The position numbers and the translations under genes were made by a program. A DNA stretch of 64,000 nucleotides, taken from positions 1,839,001 to 1,903,000 of the forward strand of contig NZ_JNIS01000001.1 in the NCBI RefSeq assembly GCF_000702625.1. The letters are read 5' to 3'. The notes under the pieces are model-generated. The model saw only the letters and a program-made list of their open reading frames with translations, was not told the origin of the DNA and did no database searches. This document shows positions 42,543-50,612 of the stretch, one piece after another. This DNA comes from Exiguobacterium oxidotolerans JCM 12280. Lineage in GTDB: Bacteria > Bacillota > Bacilli > Exiguobacteriales > Exiguobacteriaceae. Each line of letters starts with the position of its first letter. Within the stretch, counting starts at the first letter, position 1.

Positions 42543-43092
42543 GTTTTTCCTCCTTTTGGACACCTTCAAAGACATAGGCAGGCGGCAGATTCTGAAACGT
42601 AAACGAATAACTGTGCTCAGAAAAGTAACGGCGGAACGTCTTAAAATGAAGGCGGGTATATTGGAAGGCGATGAAATGACCGCCCGGTTGAAGTAAATTA
42701 TGAAACGTTTGCAACAGCTGGTCGCGAAGGTTTTGTGAAAAAGATGCGAACGGCAAACCACTGACGACCACATCGACACGACCGAGCCAAGCGGGTGGAA
42801 AGTCCGTGATGTCCCCGATAAAGAGCTGGACGTTCGTTTCCTCTTTAAGCAAAGCCTGGAGTGTTTTCCCGAGCGTCGGATTACGTTCGCAAATCCAAAG
42901 TGTCGTCTCCGGACGCCGTGCGTTGAGCAAGGCTTTTGTGATAGCACCGTCTCCCGCGCCGACTTCGAGAATCACATCAGGATGATCGGCGACGGCACGT
43001 TGCGCCATCATCTGGGCCAAGCGGGCACTGCTTGGGGCAATCGCCCCGATGGATTGCGGCGAATGGACAGCCGCTTTTAAAAAATCAAACAT
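42517..43092 (-). CDS. class I SAM-dependent methyltransferase (phospholipid N-methyltransferase-like)
   Basis: 191 aa. SAM-binding motif I is LEVGAGDGAITKALL; the acidic motif II residue is in CERNPTLG; VVVSGLPFASF fits the post-I/motif IV region. The opening FLKAAVHSPQSIGAIAPSS resembles PmtA-type phospholipid methyltransferases and the KsgA relatives. It is the first gene of an operon with a two-component system, overlapping the regulator by 26 bp. A lipid substrate is plausible but unproven. Weak ribosome site (AGGT). Confidence 0.76.
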   Translation of the reverse strand: MFDFLKAAVHSPQSIGAIAPSSARLAQMMAQRAVADHPDVILEVGAGDGAITKALLNARRPETTLWICERNPTLGKTLQALLKEETNVQLFIGDITDFPPAWLGRVDVVVSGLPFASFSQNLRDQLLQTFHNLLQPGGHFIAFQYTRLHFKTFRRYFSEHSYSFTFQNLPPAYVFEGVQKEEKHAYHLNRR

Positions 43093-43259
43093 CGGAAACC
43101 TACTTTCTTCTTGAGTATATCATCGATGATAGACGCAGTATCTTTCAGAAGACGCCGTAGAATTCTTAAGAATTTCTTAATTAAAAAATCCATGCCTGAT
43201 TTTCGGCGACATCGCGACGAAAGAACTCGGTATACTGTAGAAAAGAAGGAGGCGATCGT

Positions 43260-44318
43260 ATGGAGGACCATCAAACAGAAGAGTATTATGCGGCACTCGT
43301 CCGCCGGGATGCGACCTATGAAGGACGGTTCTTCGTCGGCGTCAAGACGACGGGCATCTTTTGCCGTCCGTCCTGTCCGGCCCGGAAACCGAAACAGGAG
43401 AATTGTGAATTTTACAAGACGGCGAAAGAAGCCTTACTCGCTTCGTATCGCCCGTGTCTCCGCTGTAAACCGTTGTCGTATCCGGGTGCGAGTGACGTCA
43501 TCACGCGTCTTGTCGCAGCAGTCGAAGCGACACCGGAAAAACGGTTTAAGGAGGGGGACTTCCGGGAGCTTGGACTTGATGCGTCAACGGCACGGCGCCA
43601 ATTTAAAAAACGCTTCGGCATGACGTTCGTCGAATATGCCCGCTCCCGTCGGATGGGACTGGCGATGAAAGAGATCCGGACCGGGAAACCGGTCATCGAG
43701 GCCCAGCTCGCGAGCGGCTACGAATCGAGCAGCGGCTTTCGGGATGCGTTCGCAAAAATCATGGGTGCGACACCAAAACGCTGGGACGGGACCTATCTGC
43801 AGGCGAAATGGCTTGATACGCCACTCGGTCCGATGCTCGCGATTGCAGACGACACAGCGCTCCATTTGCTTGAGTTCGTCGATCGCCGGGGGCTGGAACG
43901 AGAAATCGAACGGCTTCGTCTTGCCGCACGTGCCGTCATCGTCCCGGGTGAATCGATTATCTTTGAGCAAATCAAACAGGAGCTGGCCGACTATTTTGAG
44001 GGGAAACTGAATCAGTTCGCGACGCCGCGCAAACTGTACGGGACACCCTTCCAGCGTCTCGTTTGGGCCGAGTTGGAGCGCATTCCATCCGGGGAGACGA
44101 TTTCCTATCAAGAACTTGCCATCCGGATCGGTAATCCACTCGCCGTCCGTGCCGTCGCCCGGGCGAACGGTGCCAATCAATTGGCACTCGTCATCCCGTG
44201 TCACCGCGTCATTCGGACAAATGGCGACCTAGGCGGATATGCCGGCGGGCTCGCCCGGAAAGCGACGTTACTCGAAACCGAACGACGAAAGGACTGGATG
44301 CTACATGGCACTCATTAA
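43260..44318 (+). CDS. ada: Ada: methylphosphotriester/O6-methylguanine repair protein and regulator
   Basis: 352 aa fusion. The N-terminal zinc domain has Cys35, Cys39, Cys66 and Cys69; Cys35 would take the methyl group from phosphotriesters. An AraC-type HTH follows (~75-180; LDASTARRQFKKRFGMTFVE). The C-terminal O6-alkylguanine transferase has the active site VIPCHRVIRTNG. In Bacillus these activities are split between AdaA and AdaB; here they are on one chain, as in E. coli. It overlaps the AlkC-like gene by 14 bp, making an adaptive-response operon. ATG after AAGGAGGCG. Confidence 0.94.
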   Translation: MEDHQTEEYYAALVRRDATYEGRFFVGVKTTGIFCRPSCPARKPKQENCEFYKTAKEALLASYRPCLRCKPLSYPGASDVITRLVAAVEATPEKRFKEGDFRELGLDASTARRQFKKRFGMTFVEYARSRRMGLAMKEIRTGKPVIEAQLASGYESSSGFRDAFAKIMGATPKRWDGTYLQAKWLDTPLGPMLAIADDTALHLLEFVDRRGLEREIERLRLAARAVIVPGESIIFEQIKQELADYFEGKLNQFATPRKLYGTPFQRLVWAELERIPSGETISYQELAIRIGNPLAVRAVARANGANQLALVIPCHRVIRTNGDLGGYAGGLARKATLLETERRKDWMLHGTH

Positions 44319-45348
44319 AGATGTTTTTTCAGACGACTGGCTCGACCGTCTGAGTCGGGCGTTTGACGCGCCCCAGTTGCAACAGGATTTTAAACAAGGC
44401 GACTGGGAGGAACTGGCGTTCAAACAACGGGTCCGGCGGATTTCGGCGTCGCTCGGACCGTATTTGCCGAGTGAATTTGATGGGGCGGCGACGACACTCG
44501 AACGGCTTGCGCCGGACTTCACGGGACTCGCCGGCATCGTGTTTCCTGACTACATCGAACACGCGGGCGATGACTGGGACCGGGCGTTACTGGCGCTCGA
44601 ACGGTTGACACCGTTCTCGACGTCGGAGTTCGCCGTCCGCCGTTTTTTGCTGGAGGATCAAGACCGGTTTTTACAGCAGGCACGTGTTTGGAGCATGTCG
44701 GACGATGAACACGTTCGGCGCCTAGCATCGGAAGGGACACGACCACGGCTACCATGGGGGCAGGCCATCCCGGCGTTGATTGCCGATCCGCGTCCCGTCC
44801 TGCCGCTGCTCGACGCGTTAGCGGCGGACCACTCGCTGTACGTCCGGAAGAGTGTCGCCAATCACTTAAATGACATCACGAAGACCCATCCGGAACTTGT
44901 AATCGAACGACTCAATCAGCTCGGAAACAATCCGCAGACGGACTGGGTGTTACGTCATGCTTCGCGGACGTTGCTGAAACAAGGACACCCGGACGTCCTG
45001 CAGGCATTTGGTCTCGTGACACGCGGGACGGTCACGGTCGATGATTTGACGGTGACACCGTCGCTGCCGATCGGAGGTGAGCTGACGTTTACGTTTGCGC
45101 TGACGACAACAGAAGCGCAAGTCCTTCGTATTGAATATGCGATCGATTATGTCAAACAGCGAAAAACAAGTCGGAAAGTCTTCCGAATCAGTGAACGGCT
45201 CGTCCGTGAGCGGGAGACATTCACGAAGAGGCAATCGTTTCGCAACTTGACGACACGTGTCCACTATCCGGGGACGCATCACGTGACGATCTTAATCAAT
45301 GGGCAAGCGTACAAAACAGCAACGTTTGAAGTGACAGGGGAGGAATGA
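44305..45348 (+). CDS. HEAT-repeat DNA alkylation repair glycosylase (AlkC-like)
   Basis: 347 aa. Residues ~1-235 are helical HEAT-like repeats with the AlkC/AlkD pattern (PDFTGLAGIVFPDYIE, VRKSVANHLNDITKTHP, WVLRHASRTLLKQGHP). Residues ~245-347 form an Ig-like beta domain (SLPIGGELTFTFAL ... RVHYPGTHHVTILING), which AlkC has and AlkD lacks. AlkC excises 3-methyladenine. The start is the ATG within the end of ada. Overlap and function point to co-induction by methylation damage. Confidence 0.88.
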   Translation: MALIKDVFSDDWLDRLSRAFDAPQLQQDFKQGDWEELAFKQRVRRISASLGPYLPSEFDGAATTLERLAPDFTGLAGIVFPDYIEHAGDDWDRALLALERLTPFSTSEFAVRRFLLEDQDRFLQQARVWSMSDDEHVRRLASEGTRPRLPWGQAIPALIADPRPVLPLLDALAADHSLYVRKSVANHLNDITKTHPELVIERLNQLGNNPQTDWVLRHASRTLLKQGHPDVLQAFGLVTRGTVTVDDLTVTPSLPIGGELTFTFALTTTEAQVLRIEYAIDYVKQRKTSRKVFRISERLVRERETFTKRQSFRNLTTRVHYPGTHHVTILINGQAYKTATFEVTGEE

Positions 45349-45350
45349 AG

Positions 45351-45680
45351 ATGAACGGACGCCATCCGGACTTTACGACGTCCCGCCTGTTCGTCCGGGC
45401 GACCGATACGCGGGACGGATGTGACTGGGTCTTACAAGAACGGCGCAGTAAACGGACCGTCGCGACGATTTACTACCGGGAGCGGGAACTGACCTATCAG
45501 GCAGACGATGTCTCGGACAGGGACGGGTATTTGCACGAAGCGTTGACGGTCATCACGGCCTATTTAGCGCGGACGCTGTTGTTACCGTCCGTCACGGGTC
45601 GCGGCGGGGAAGCCGCTGTCTGGGAGAAAAGTGGATTTAAGAGAACGGATGACGGATTTTCGTTAGCCTTGACGCACTAA
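45351..45680 (+). CDS. GNAT-like hypothetical protein, 109 aa
   Basis: Weakly recognised. The C-terminal AVWEKSGFKRTDDGFSL looks like the last motif of GNAT acetyltransferases, but the acetyl-CoA loop is not evident and the protein is short. It has no membrane segment. The start is the ATG eight bases after GGGGAGG, immediately after the AlkC-like stop, so it is the third gene of the ada operon. Its role in alkylation repair, if any, is unknown. Confidence 0.6.
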   Translation: MNGRHPDFTTSRLFVRATDTRDGCDWVLQERRSKRTVATIYYRERELTYQADDVSDRDGYLHEALTVITAYLARTLLLPSVTGRGGEAAVWEKSGFKRTDDGFSLALTH

Positions 45681-45683
45681 ACG

Positions 45684-45735
45684 AAAAAGAGGACAACGCC
45701 TACCGCGGATTGCGGCGCGCGTTGTCCTCTTTTAA
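45684..45735. terminator. bidirectional terminator
   Basis: Stem AAAAGAGGACAACGC / GCGTTGTCCTCTTTT with an inner hairpin, between convergent genes. Confidence 0.9.
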
Positions 45736-46028
45736 GGTTCCGAGATGCCGTTCGCGAGCAAGAGAAGAGAGACCCATACAACGAGTGGGAGCAGCAACAT
45801 CAGATTGGCGAGCAGGCTAAAGGTCTTGATGACGGTATTTTTCGACCGGAGCGCGATCAGGAGTGAGATCACATAGCCGACGCCGACGAGCGAATATAGA
45901 CTGATCGGCACCCAAAGGCTCATGTTCGGGAACGTCCGTCCGTTCAGTCCGAAAAATAACAGGAGGCTGACGATCAAGAGAATGAACGTCAGGACAAGTG
46001 AACGGTATTCCTTCGGTTGTGACGTCAA
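45732..46028 (-). CDS. small membrane protein, 98 aa
   Basis: Not recognised. Three predicted membrane helices (LVLTFILLIVSLLLFFGL; SLWVPISLYSLVGVGYVISLL; SLLANLMLLLPLVVWVSLLL) with short loops. TTG start about ten bases after GGGAGGAG; a nearer ATG is in another frame. It lies 15 bp downstream of the kinase-like gene and is probably co-transcribed. Function unknown. Confidence 0.65.
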   Translation of the reverse strand: MTSQPKEYRSLVLTFILLIVSLLLFFGLNGRTFPNMSLWVPISLYSLVGVGYVISLLIALRSKNTVIKTFSLLANLMLLLPLVVWVSLLLLANGISEP

Positions 46029-46043
46029 GCGGCATTCTCCTCC

Positions 46044-46631
46044 CTATTTTTGACCGACGGGGAGATCAGACCAGCCGAAGTGGGCGCAGATCGCTTCGGC
46101 ACTCTCTGCGGCAGAGCGTCCTTCCGTATCCAGGCGCAGGTAGTTCGGATACGGCAGTTCTCCTGGCAAGGAGGACGTCCGGTAGCCGTCTGCCGTCTCG
46201 AGCAGGTCGTTTTCGGAAGCGGCGAGATCACGTTTCGTAAACTTATGGGTGAGGCGGTTTTCCGTCGTATTCCGTGCTAGACGAGTCGCGACGGATGCTT
46301 CGAGTTCGACGATATAGACGTCGGCACCCGCCTCTTCAAACAATGCGACCGTTTCCTCAATGAACTCAATCCCTCCGCCCTCGACCCCGAACAGGCAGAG
46401 GAACGTGAAGAGGACGCCTTCGAGATCACTGACCGCCATCTCCTTGAACATCTCCCGGCGGATTAAGTCTTTCAGTCTGTGATGGGCGGGCTTTGAAAAG
46501 TCGAAATAGGGCAACAGCAAATCGATTGTCTGGTGGTTATGAAACAACTTCATCCCGGTCAACCGTTCGAGTTCCTGACCGATCGTCATCTTTCCGACCG
46601 CCTGCGGACCGAGCAATAAAACAAATTTCAT
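46044..46631 (-). CDS. P-loop kinase-like protein (shikimate-kinase-like fold)
   Basis: 195 aa. Walker A is GPQAVGKMT at residues ~8-16, followed by LFHNHQTIDLLLPYF, seen in small AAA/kinase proteins of unknown substrate. The lid region has RLARNTTENRLTHK. Probably transfers phosphate to a small molecule; no specific assignment is possible. ATG after GGGG. It is divergent from the NUMOD4 gene, so the LexA-type box between them could control both. Confidence 0.74.
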   Translation of the reverse strand: MKFVLLLGPQAVGKMTIGQELERLTGMKLFHNHQTIDLLLPYFDFSKPAHHRLKDLIRREMFKEMAVSDLEGVLFTFLCLFGVEGGGIEFIEETVALFEEAGADVYIVELEASVATRLARNTTENRLTHKFTKRDLAASENDLLETADGYRTSSLPGELPYPNYLRLDTEGRSAAESAEAICAHFGWSDLPVGQK

Positions 46632-46691
46632 CAAAAGACCCCGTTTCCTTTTTTTGTTAGATTACCACACCCGTTCAGCGCGTTGGAATTA

Positions 46692-46703
46692 GAACGTTTG
46701 TTC
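46692..46703. promoter_or_regulatory. LexA (SOS) box-like operator
   Basis: GAACGTTTGTTC, flanked as A-GAAC-GTTT-GTTCG, fits the Bacillus LexA box CGAAC-N4-GTTCG except for one end base. It lies just upstream of a TATAAT -10 box (46713-46718), where a repressor would block the plus-strand promoter. Confidence 0.65.
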
Positions 46704-46768
46704 GCTTTGTAGTATAATGGGAGTAAGAACTGTTGGCGTTTTAGGACCGAATGGAGGTCATTGCTCAT

Positions 46769-47296
46769 ATGGAACATTGGAAGATGGTACAAGGATATGA
46801 AGGGAGTTATCAAGTGTCGACGTCGGGAAATGTTCGTTCGCTCGACCGGATTGTCGAGACGAGCCGTGGCGTCAAACAGCGGCGCACGGGTGTCGTCCTG
46901 CGCCCGCGCATCAATCAGGAGGGTTACCGGAAAGTGACGTTGTATCAGCATGGACGCGGTGAACGGTTTTACGTCGGTGAACTTGTCGCCCGGGCGTTTC
47001 TTGACCCGACTGCCTGTCAGGAGCTTCTCGTGCGGGCAGACGCTGACCGGTTGAACGACCAGATTGATAATCTGTCCGTCAAGCCTTCACCGAGTCAAGC
47101 CTATGCTTCCTTGCTCGCTGAATTCGATTTGCTGTTGACGGACCATGTCGAATTGTCGACGTGGCAGATTCGCGAGATCCGGCGGCGCTACCGGGCGGGT
47201 GAAGCGTCGATTCGAAAGCTTGCGCTCGTGTACGAGGTAACTGAAAACCGGGTCCGTAATATCATCGATAAGAAAGAGGCGCGGTATGTCATGTAG
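46769..47296 (+). CDS. NUMOD4/HNH-derived protein with C-terminal HTH, nuclease residues lost
   Basis: 175 aa. Residues 1-~30 are a NUMOD4 motif (WKMVQGYEGSYQVSTSG, VRSLDR), normally the DNA-binding start of HNH homing endonucleases. The HNH region that follows aligns in length but its His/Asn positions are changed: the usual VHRLVAEAF and VNHIDG appear as VGELVARAF and VRADAD. The end (IREIRRRYRAGEASIRKLAL...) is an HTH. It is probably a DNA-binding protein, not a nuclease. Start ATG chosen over an upstream ATG that forms part of GGAGG. Behind a LexA-type box. Confidence 0.72.
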   Translation: MEHWKMVQGYEGSYQVSTSGNVRSLDRIVETSRGVKQRRTGVVLRPRINQEGYRKVTLYQHGRGERFYVGELVARAFLDPTACQELLVRADADRLNDQIDNLSVKPSPSQAYASLLAEFDLLLTDHVELSTWQIREIRRRYRAGEASIRKLALVYEVTENRVRNIIDKKEARYVM

Positions 47297-47304
47297 GCAG
47301 AAGG

Positions 47305-47340
47305 AAAGGGCAGTCCGAAGAAAATCGGTCTGCCCTTTTG
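47305..47340 (+). terminator. terminator after the NUMOD4 gene
   Basis: Stem AAAGGGCAG-CCG / CGG-CTGCCCTTT followed by T. Confidence 0.82.
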
Positions 47341-47362
47341 GTTGGAAAAAAGTAAGGTGTCG

Positions 47363-47548
47363 TTAGCCGGCAAGTGGTAAGTACGGCGTGATTTGACTCA
47401 CCGTCAGTTGGATGAGCTGTTGCGTTTCTTCTTTCGGTTCAGATGTGACGTAGATGATTAACGCAGCGGCGACGATTAAAAAGATGACGATGACGAGCCC
47501 GATGAAGAAAGGCATTTTACTTTTTCGTTTTTCTTCGTTCATGTCCAC
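47363..47548 (-). CDS. small single-pass membrane protein, 61 aa
   Basis: Not recognised. A basic N-terminus (EEKRKSK), one membrane helix (PFFIGLVIVIFLIVAAALIIYV) and an outside tail of about 25 residues. GTG start eight bases after AAGGGGG; an ATG two codons in is possible. Its promoter region is divergent from the GGDEF gene. Function unknown. Confidence 0.6.
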   Translation of the reverse strand: MDMNEEKRKSKMPFFIGLVIVIFLIVAAALIIYVTSEPKEETQQLIQLTVSQITPYLPLAG

Positions 47549-47709
47549 AAGTAGTTCCCCCTTTTACGAATTAAACAGATGCGACTGTCATAATGATTCC
47601 CCTTTAAGAAAATGGAAAACCTGCGAAACGGCTAGAAAAAGGATTCAGGTAAGACGATAAAGAAGATATAGACAGAAAAAGCTTTTTTCTTGAAGGGATG
47701 TCGATCGGC

Positions 47710-48801
47710 ATGTTGAGTCAGTTCAACCAGTTTCTATTAAATTTTTCCCTTTTGATTACGTCCCTGCTGTTCGCCTTCTTACCGATGCGTAACATCAAAC
47801 GCATTTCACCGCACTCCTCAATTCGGATCAGGCTTGCCGTCGGACTGATCGCGAGTATAATCGGAGCGCTGCTCGTCTTAAACAGTATCTCCTACGACGG
47901 GGCGAAGATTGACTTACGACTCGTCGCGCTCGTCACGGCGTATTATTACGGCGGCTGGATCAGCGGCGCATTGACGACGGTTGCCGTCATCGGGGCTCGC
48001 TTTCTCGTCACGCCACCCGGTGTCTACCAAGGTTTGATTCTCGCGACACTGATTTGTCTTGCTTTACTCGTCACGGCAAGTATTTACCGTCGCTTTGCTG
48101 CCCAGACGTTCAAAGACTACCTTGTCCTACTGAGCATCGGGATTGGCTACAGCTTACCGGCCCTGTACTTGTTGACGGATACGTTCATTCGGTTTCTTGA
48201 GATGTCATTCGTCTACATCATCTTCAATCTCCTCGGCGGGTATGTGACATTTCGTTTCCTGCAGGAATTACGGAAGCATTTCCAGTTCGTCCAAGACCAG
48301 CAGGAGCTTGCCTTGACGGACAGTCTGACGAATCTTGCCAATCGACGGAAACTGGATGAGACATTAGCCGACTATGACAAACACGGGTATGCCTTTTCGG
48401 TTCTGATCGTCGATATCGACTTCTTCAAGTCGGTCAATGACGAATATGGGCATGATGGCGGAGATGTCGTCTTACGGCAACTCAGTCATCTGTTGGCGAC
48501 GTTTTGTCCGGAAACGGGACTCGTCACACGGTATGGCGGCGAGGAATTCGTCGTCGTCCTGCCGGATATCTCGCACCGTGAAGCGGAGCGACTCGGGGAA
48601 CGGATCCGGACGGCGTGTGCCGATCAACATTTCATCTTCAAACCGTATCCGGCTTTCCATGTCACGCTTTCGATGGGCGTCGCATCGTCTGATCAAGGCA
48701 AGACTGCGTTCGAAGTCGTCCAAAAAGCCGATCAGGCGCTGTATCAGGCAAAACAGACGGGGCGCAACAAAGTCGTCGGTTATGATATGACACATAATTA
48801 A
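47710..48801 (+). CDS. diguanylate cyclase with 5TMR-LYT sensor region
   Basis: 363 aa. The N-terminal ~195 residues hold about six helices of the 5TM-LYT type (SISYDGAKIDLRLVALVTAY is the typical loop), found in LytS kinases. The C-terminal GGDEF domain has DIDFFKSVND and the active site RYGGEEF, so c-di-GMP synthesis is expected. No obvious RxxD inhibitory site was noted. Start chosen as the ATG 12 bases after AAGGG; another ATG four codons upstream abuts the ribosome site. It ends at a terminator. Confidence 0.88.
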   Translation: MLSQFNQFLLNFSLLITSLLFAFLPMRNIKRISPHSSIRIRLAVGLIASIIGALLVLNSISYDGAKIDLRLVALVTAYYYGGWISGALTTVAVIGARFLVTPPGVYQGLILATLICLALLVTASIYRRFAAQTFKDYLVLLSIGIGYSLPALYLLTDTFIRFLEMSFVYIIFNLLGGYVTFRFLQELRKHFQFVQDQQELALTDSLTNLANRRKLDETLADYDKHGYAFSVLIVDIDFFKSVNDEYGHDGGDVVLRQLSHLLATFCPETGLVTRYGGEEFVVVLPDISHREAERLGERIRTACADQHFIFKPYPAFHVTLSMGVASSDQGKTAFEVVQKADQALYQAKQTGRNKVVGYDMTHN

Positions 48802-48835
48802 AAAAAGGCGGCTCCGCGGAGCCTGCCTTTTTTCG
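48800..48835 (+). terminator. terminator between convergent genes
   Basis: Stem AAAGGC..CTCC / GGAG..GCCTTT with T-run. Confidence 0.8.
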
Positions 48836-48840
48836 TGTTG

Positions 48841-49947
48841 TCATTCACCGACCATGCCGTCGTGATCGTTGTCCCGCATGTACGGATAGAGCCAGTGGTC
48901 ACTCCGGATCGGCATGCTGAAACCGGCATCCTTCGCTTCCTGAATCGTGACTTGTCCGTTTCCGTTCGCATCGACGCTTGAGACGTCACCGCTCGCTTCC
49001 GCTTTCGGCTTACTTGGTGTCGAAGCGGCAGGCGTTTTCGCCTTCGGTTCAGCTTTTGGTGTTGCTTTTGGCGCTGCCTTTGGTTCAGCCTTCGGTTTAC
49101 TTTCCGGACTCTCGGTCAGACCGAGCGACGCGTTGACGCCATCCGGATTGACGTTATCGAACTTGTCGACGATGACGTTGCCTTTGATTGTGTACGTGTA
49201 CTGATAACTCGAAGGAATTTGTGTTTTCGTCGTTTCATAGCGGATGATCGCTTCGAAATTCGTCGCACCACCGGCTTTACGGATATTATCTTCCATGTAG
49301 GCTTGATCGCCGTGGCGATTGAGCGTACTGTCCTGCGGCGTGATGTTGTAGGCGTTCGAGACACCGCCAAGCGAATCGGCGATGACATGTCCTTCATCAA
49401 GATCACGGTGTTCGACACCCGGGACCTTCGCTTCGTCATGATAGTAGCGACCGGCTGACGTCACGTCTTCCGTTTTATCATTTTGTAAGGTGATCTTTTT
49501 GGCGATGACTTTGACGAGTTGTCCATGCTTGTTCGTAAATGCCCAGTACTCGCGGTCCCCGAACCCGATATCGACGACGACGTTCGCCTGACGGTCTCCG
49601 GACTGGTCGCCGCCATCGACTTGAATCTGTTTGTATCCAGCAAACGGATCATTGCTGGACGCCGTGACCGAGGGCTTGTCTTCTGTTTCTTTTTGATCCG
49701 TTGTCGTGTCTGATTTTTTTTCGGTTGTCTCGTTCGCAACCGGCTCTGCAGGAGGCGTCTCCTGTTTCGCATCTTCTTTAACGATGTCCGCTGTCTCTTC
49801 TTTGACGTCGCTCGTCTGCGGCGTCTCTTCTTTTGGAGCACGTTCCTCCGTCTTCGTGTCTGTCGAAGAAACCGTCTCCTCATCGTTCGCACATCCCGTC
49901 AGTAACAGGGTCGCTAGCGGTAATGCAAGGTACATTCGTTTTTTCAT
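48841..49947 (-). CDS. secreted lipoprotein nuclease (DNA/RNA non-specific endonuclease) with calcium-binding-like tail
   Basis: 368 aa. Lipobox LLLTGC (Cys19), then a Glu/Thr/Lys-rich linker (~20-100). Residues ~105-265 are an Endonuclease_NS_2-type nuclease; the catalytic His is in DEGHVIADSLGG and the metal Asn in LNRHGDQAYMEDNI. A Pro/Lys/Ala repeat linker (KPKAEPKAAPK...) follows. The end has an EF-hand-like loop (DANGNGQVTIQEA) and an Excalibur-like DNDHDG without its usual Cys. Probably a cell-surface nuclease for nutrient or competence DNA. ATG after AAAGGAG. Confidence 0.84.
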   Translation of the reverse strand: MKKRMYLALPLATLLLTGCANDEETVSSTDTKTEERAPKEETPQTSDVKEETADIVKEDAKQETPPAEPVANETTEKKSDTTTDQKETEDKPSVTASSNDPFAGYKQIQVDGGDQSGDRQANVVVDIGFGDREYWAFTNKHGQLVKVIAKKITLQNDKTEDVTSAGRYYHDEAKVPGVEHRDLDEGHVIADSLGGVSNAYNITPQDSTLNRHGDQAYMEDNIRKAGGATNFEAIIRYETTKTQIPSSYQYTYTIKGNVIVDKFDNVNPDGVNASLGLTESPESKPKAEPKAAPKATPKAEPKAKTPAASTPSKPKAEASGDVSSVDANGNGQVTIQEAKDAGFSMPIRSDHWLYPYMRDNDHDGMVGE

Positions 49948-50169
49948 GCCGCACTCCTTTCACTTAAGCACACCCGTCTGTTTTCTCAACATCCCTAAAG
50001 CTGGCGCTAAGCTGATTTTCAATATATAACAATCTTAATATATATTTGGGTGCGATTAAACAAATATGTAAATTTACTTAAGGAATGACGACGTCAACCT
50101 CGTGACGTGATGCAATCAAGGGAGTTGCATTTCAGGCAAAAGACGATCTGTCCTGGTGGGCAAGACAAC

Positions 50170-50201
50170 AAAAAAACACGCCACAGCACGGTGACGTGTT
50201 T
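50170..50201 (-). terminator. terminator of the NUDIX gene
   Basis: Stem AAACACG-CAC / GTG-CGTGTTT with T-run on the minus strand. The rest of the 250-bp gap before the nuclease gene is A/T-rich promoter DNA. Confidence 0.75.
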
Positions 50202-50612
50202 TCAGATTGAGACGAGTTGCGGGAAAATCTGATGCCGCTCAAACTCACTCAGGATGTTCGGTGCAATCTGTTTCCGGACGCATGCTTCGTCAGCCCAAAG
50301 ATAGGCGTCGTGTTCGTCCGATAAGCTGACAGCATCGGTTTCCGCCGTACAGAAATAGACGACTAAGATGACTTGGCGGTCGGGGTGGGTCAGGAAGCTT
50401 GAAGCATACGCAATCCGGTCGACTGTGACCGTCAAACCGGTCTCTTCCCGGATTTCGCGCAGCAAACTCGCTTCCGGGTGTTCCCCGAAATCAACCTTGC
50501 CGCCCGGGCATTCCCAGGTCCCGCCACCTGAGTCGGCAGCGGCGCGCTGGACGATTAACATTTGGTTGTCGTACCGGATGATGCCTTTGACGGCGGTGAC
50601 GATGGTCGGCAT
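50202..50612 (-). CDS. NUDIX hydrolase (MutT-like)
   Basis: 136 aa, one domain. The NUDIX box is GGKVDFGEHPEASLLREIRE then ETGL, complete. Residues QRAAADSGGGTWECPGGKVD fit MutT-like enzymes acting on (d)NTPs such as 8-oxo-dGTP, but the substrate is not certain. ATG after GGAGGAACACAC. Its first 58 bases lie inside the upstream S51-like gene in another frame, implying coupled translation. Confidence 0.84.
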   Translation of the reverse strand: MPTIVTAVKGIIRYDNQMLIVQRAAADSGGGTWECPGGKVDFGEHPEASLLREIREETGLTVTVDRIAYASSFLTHPDRQVILVVYFCTAETDAVSLSDEHDAYLWADEACVRKQIAPNILSEFERHQIFPQLVSI

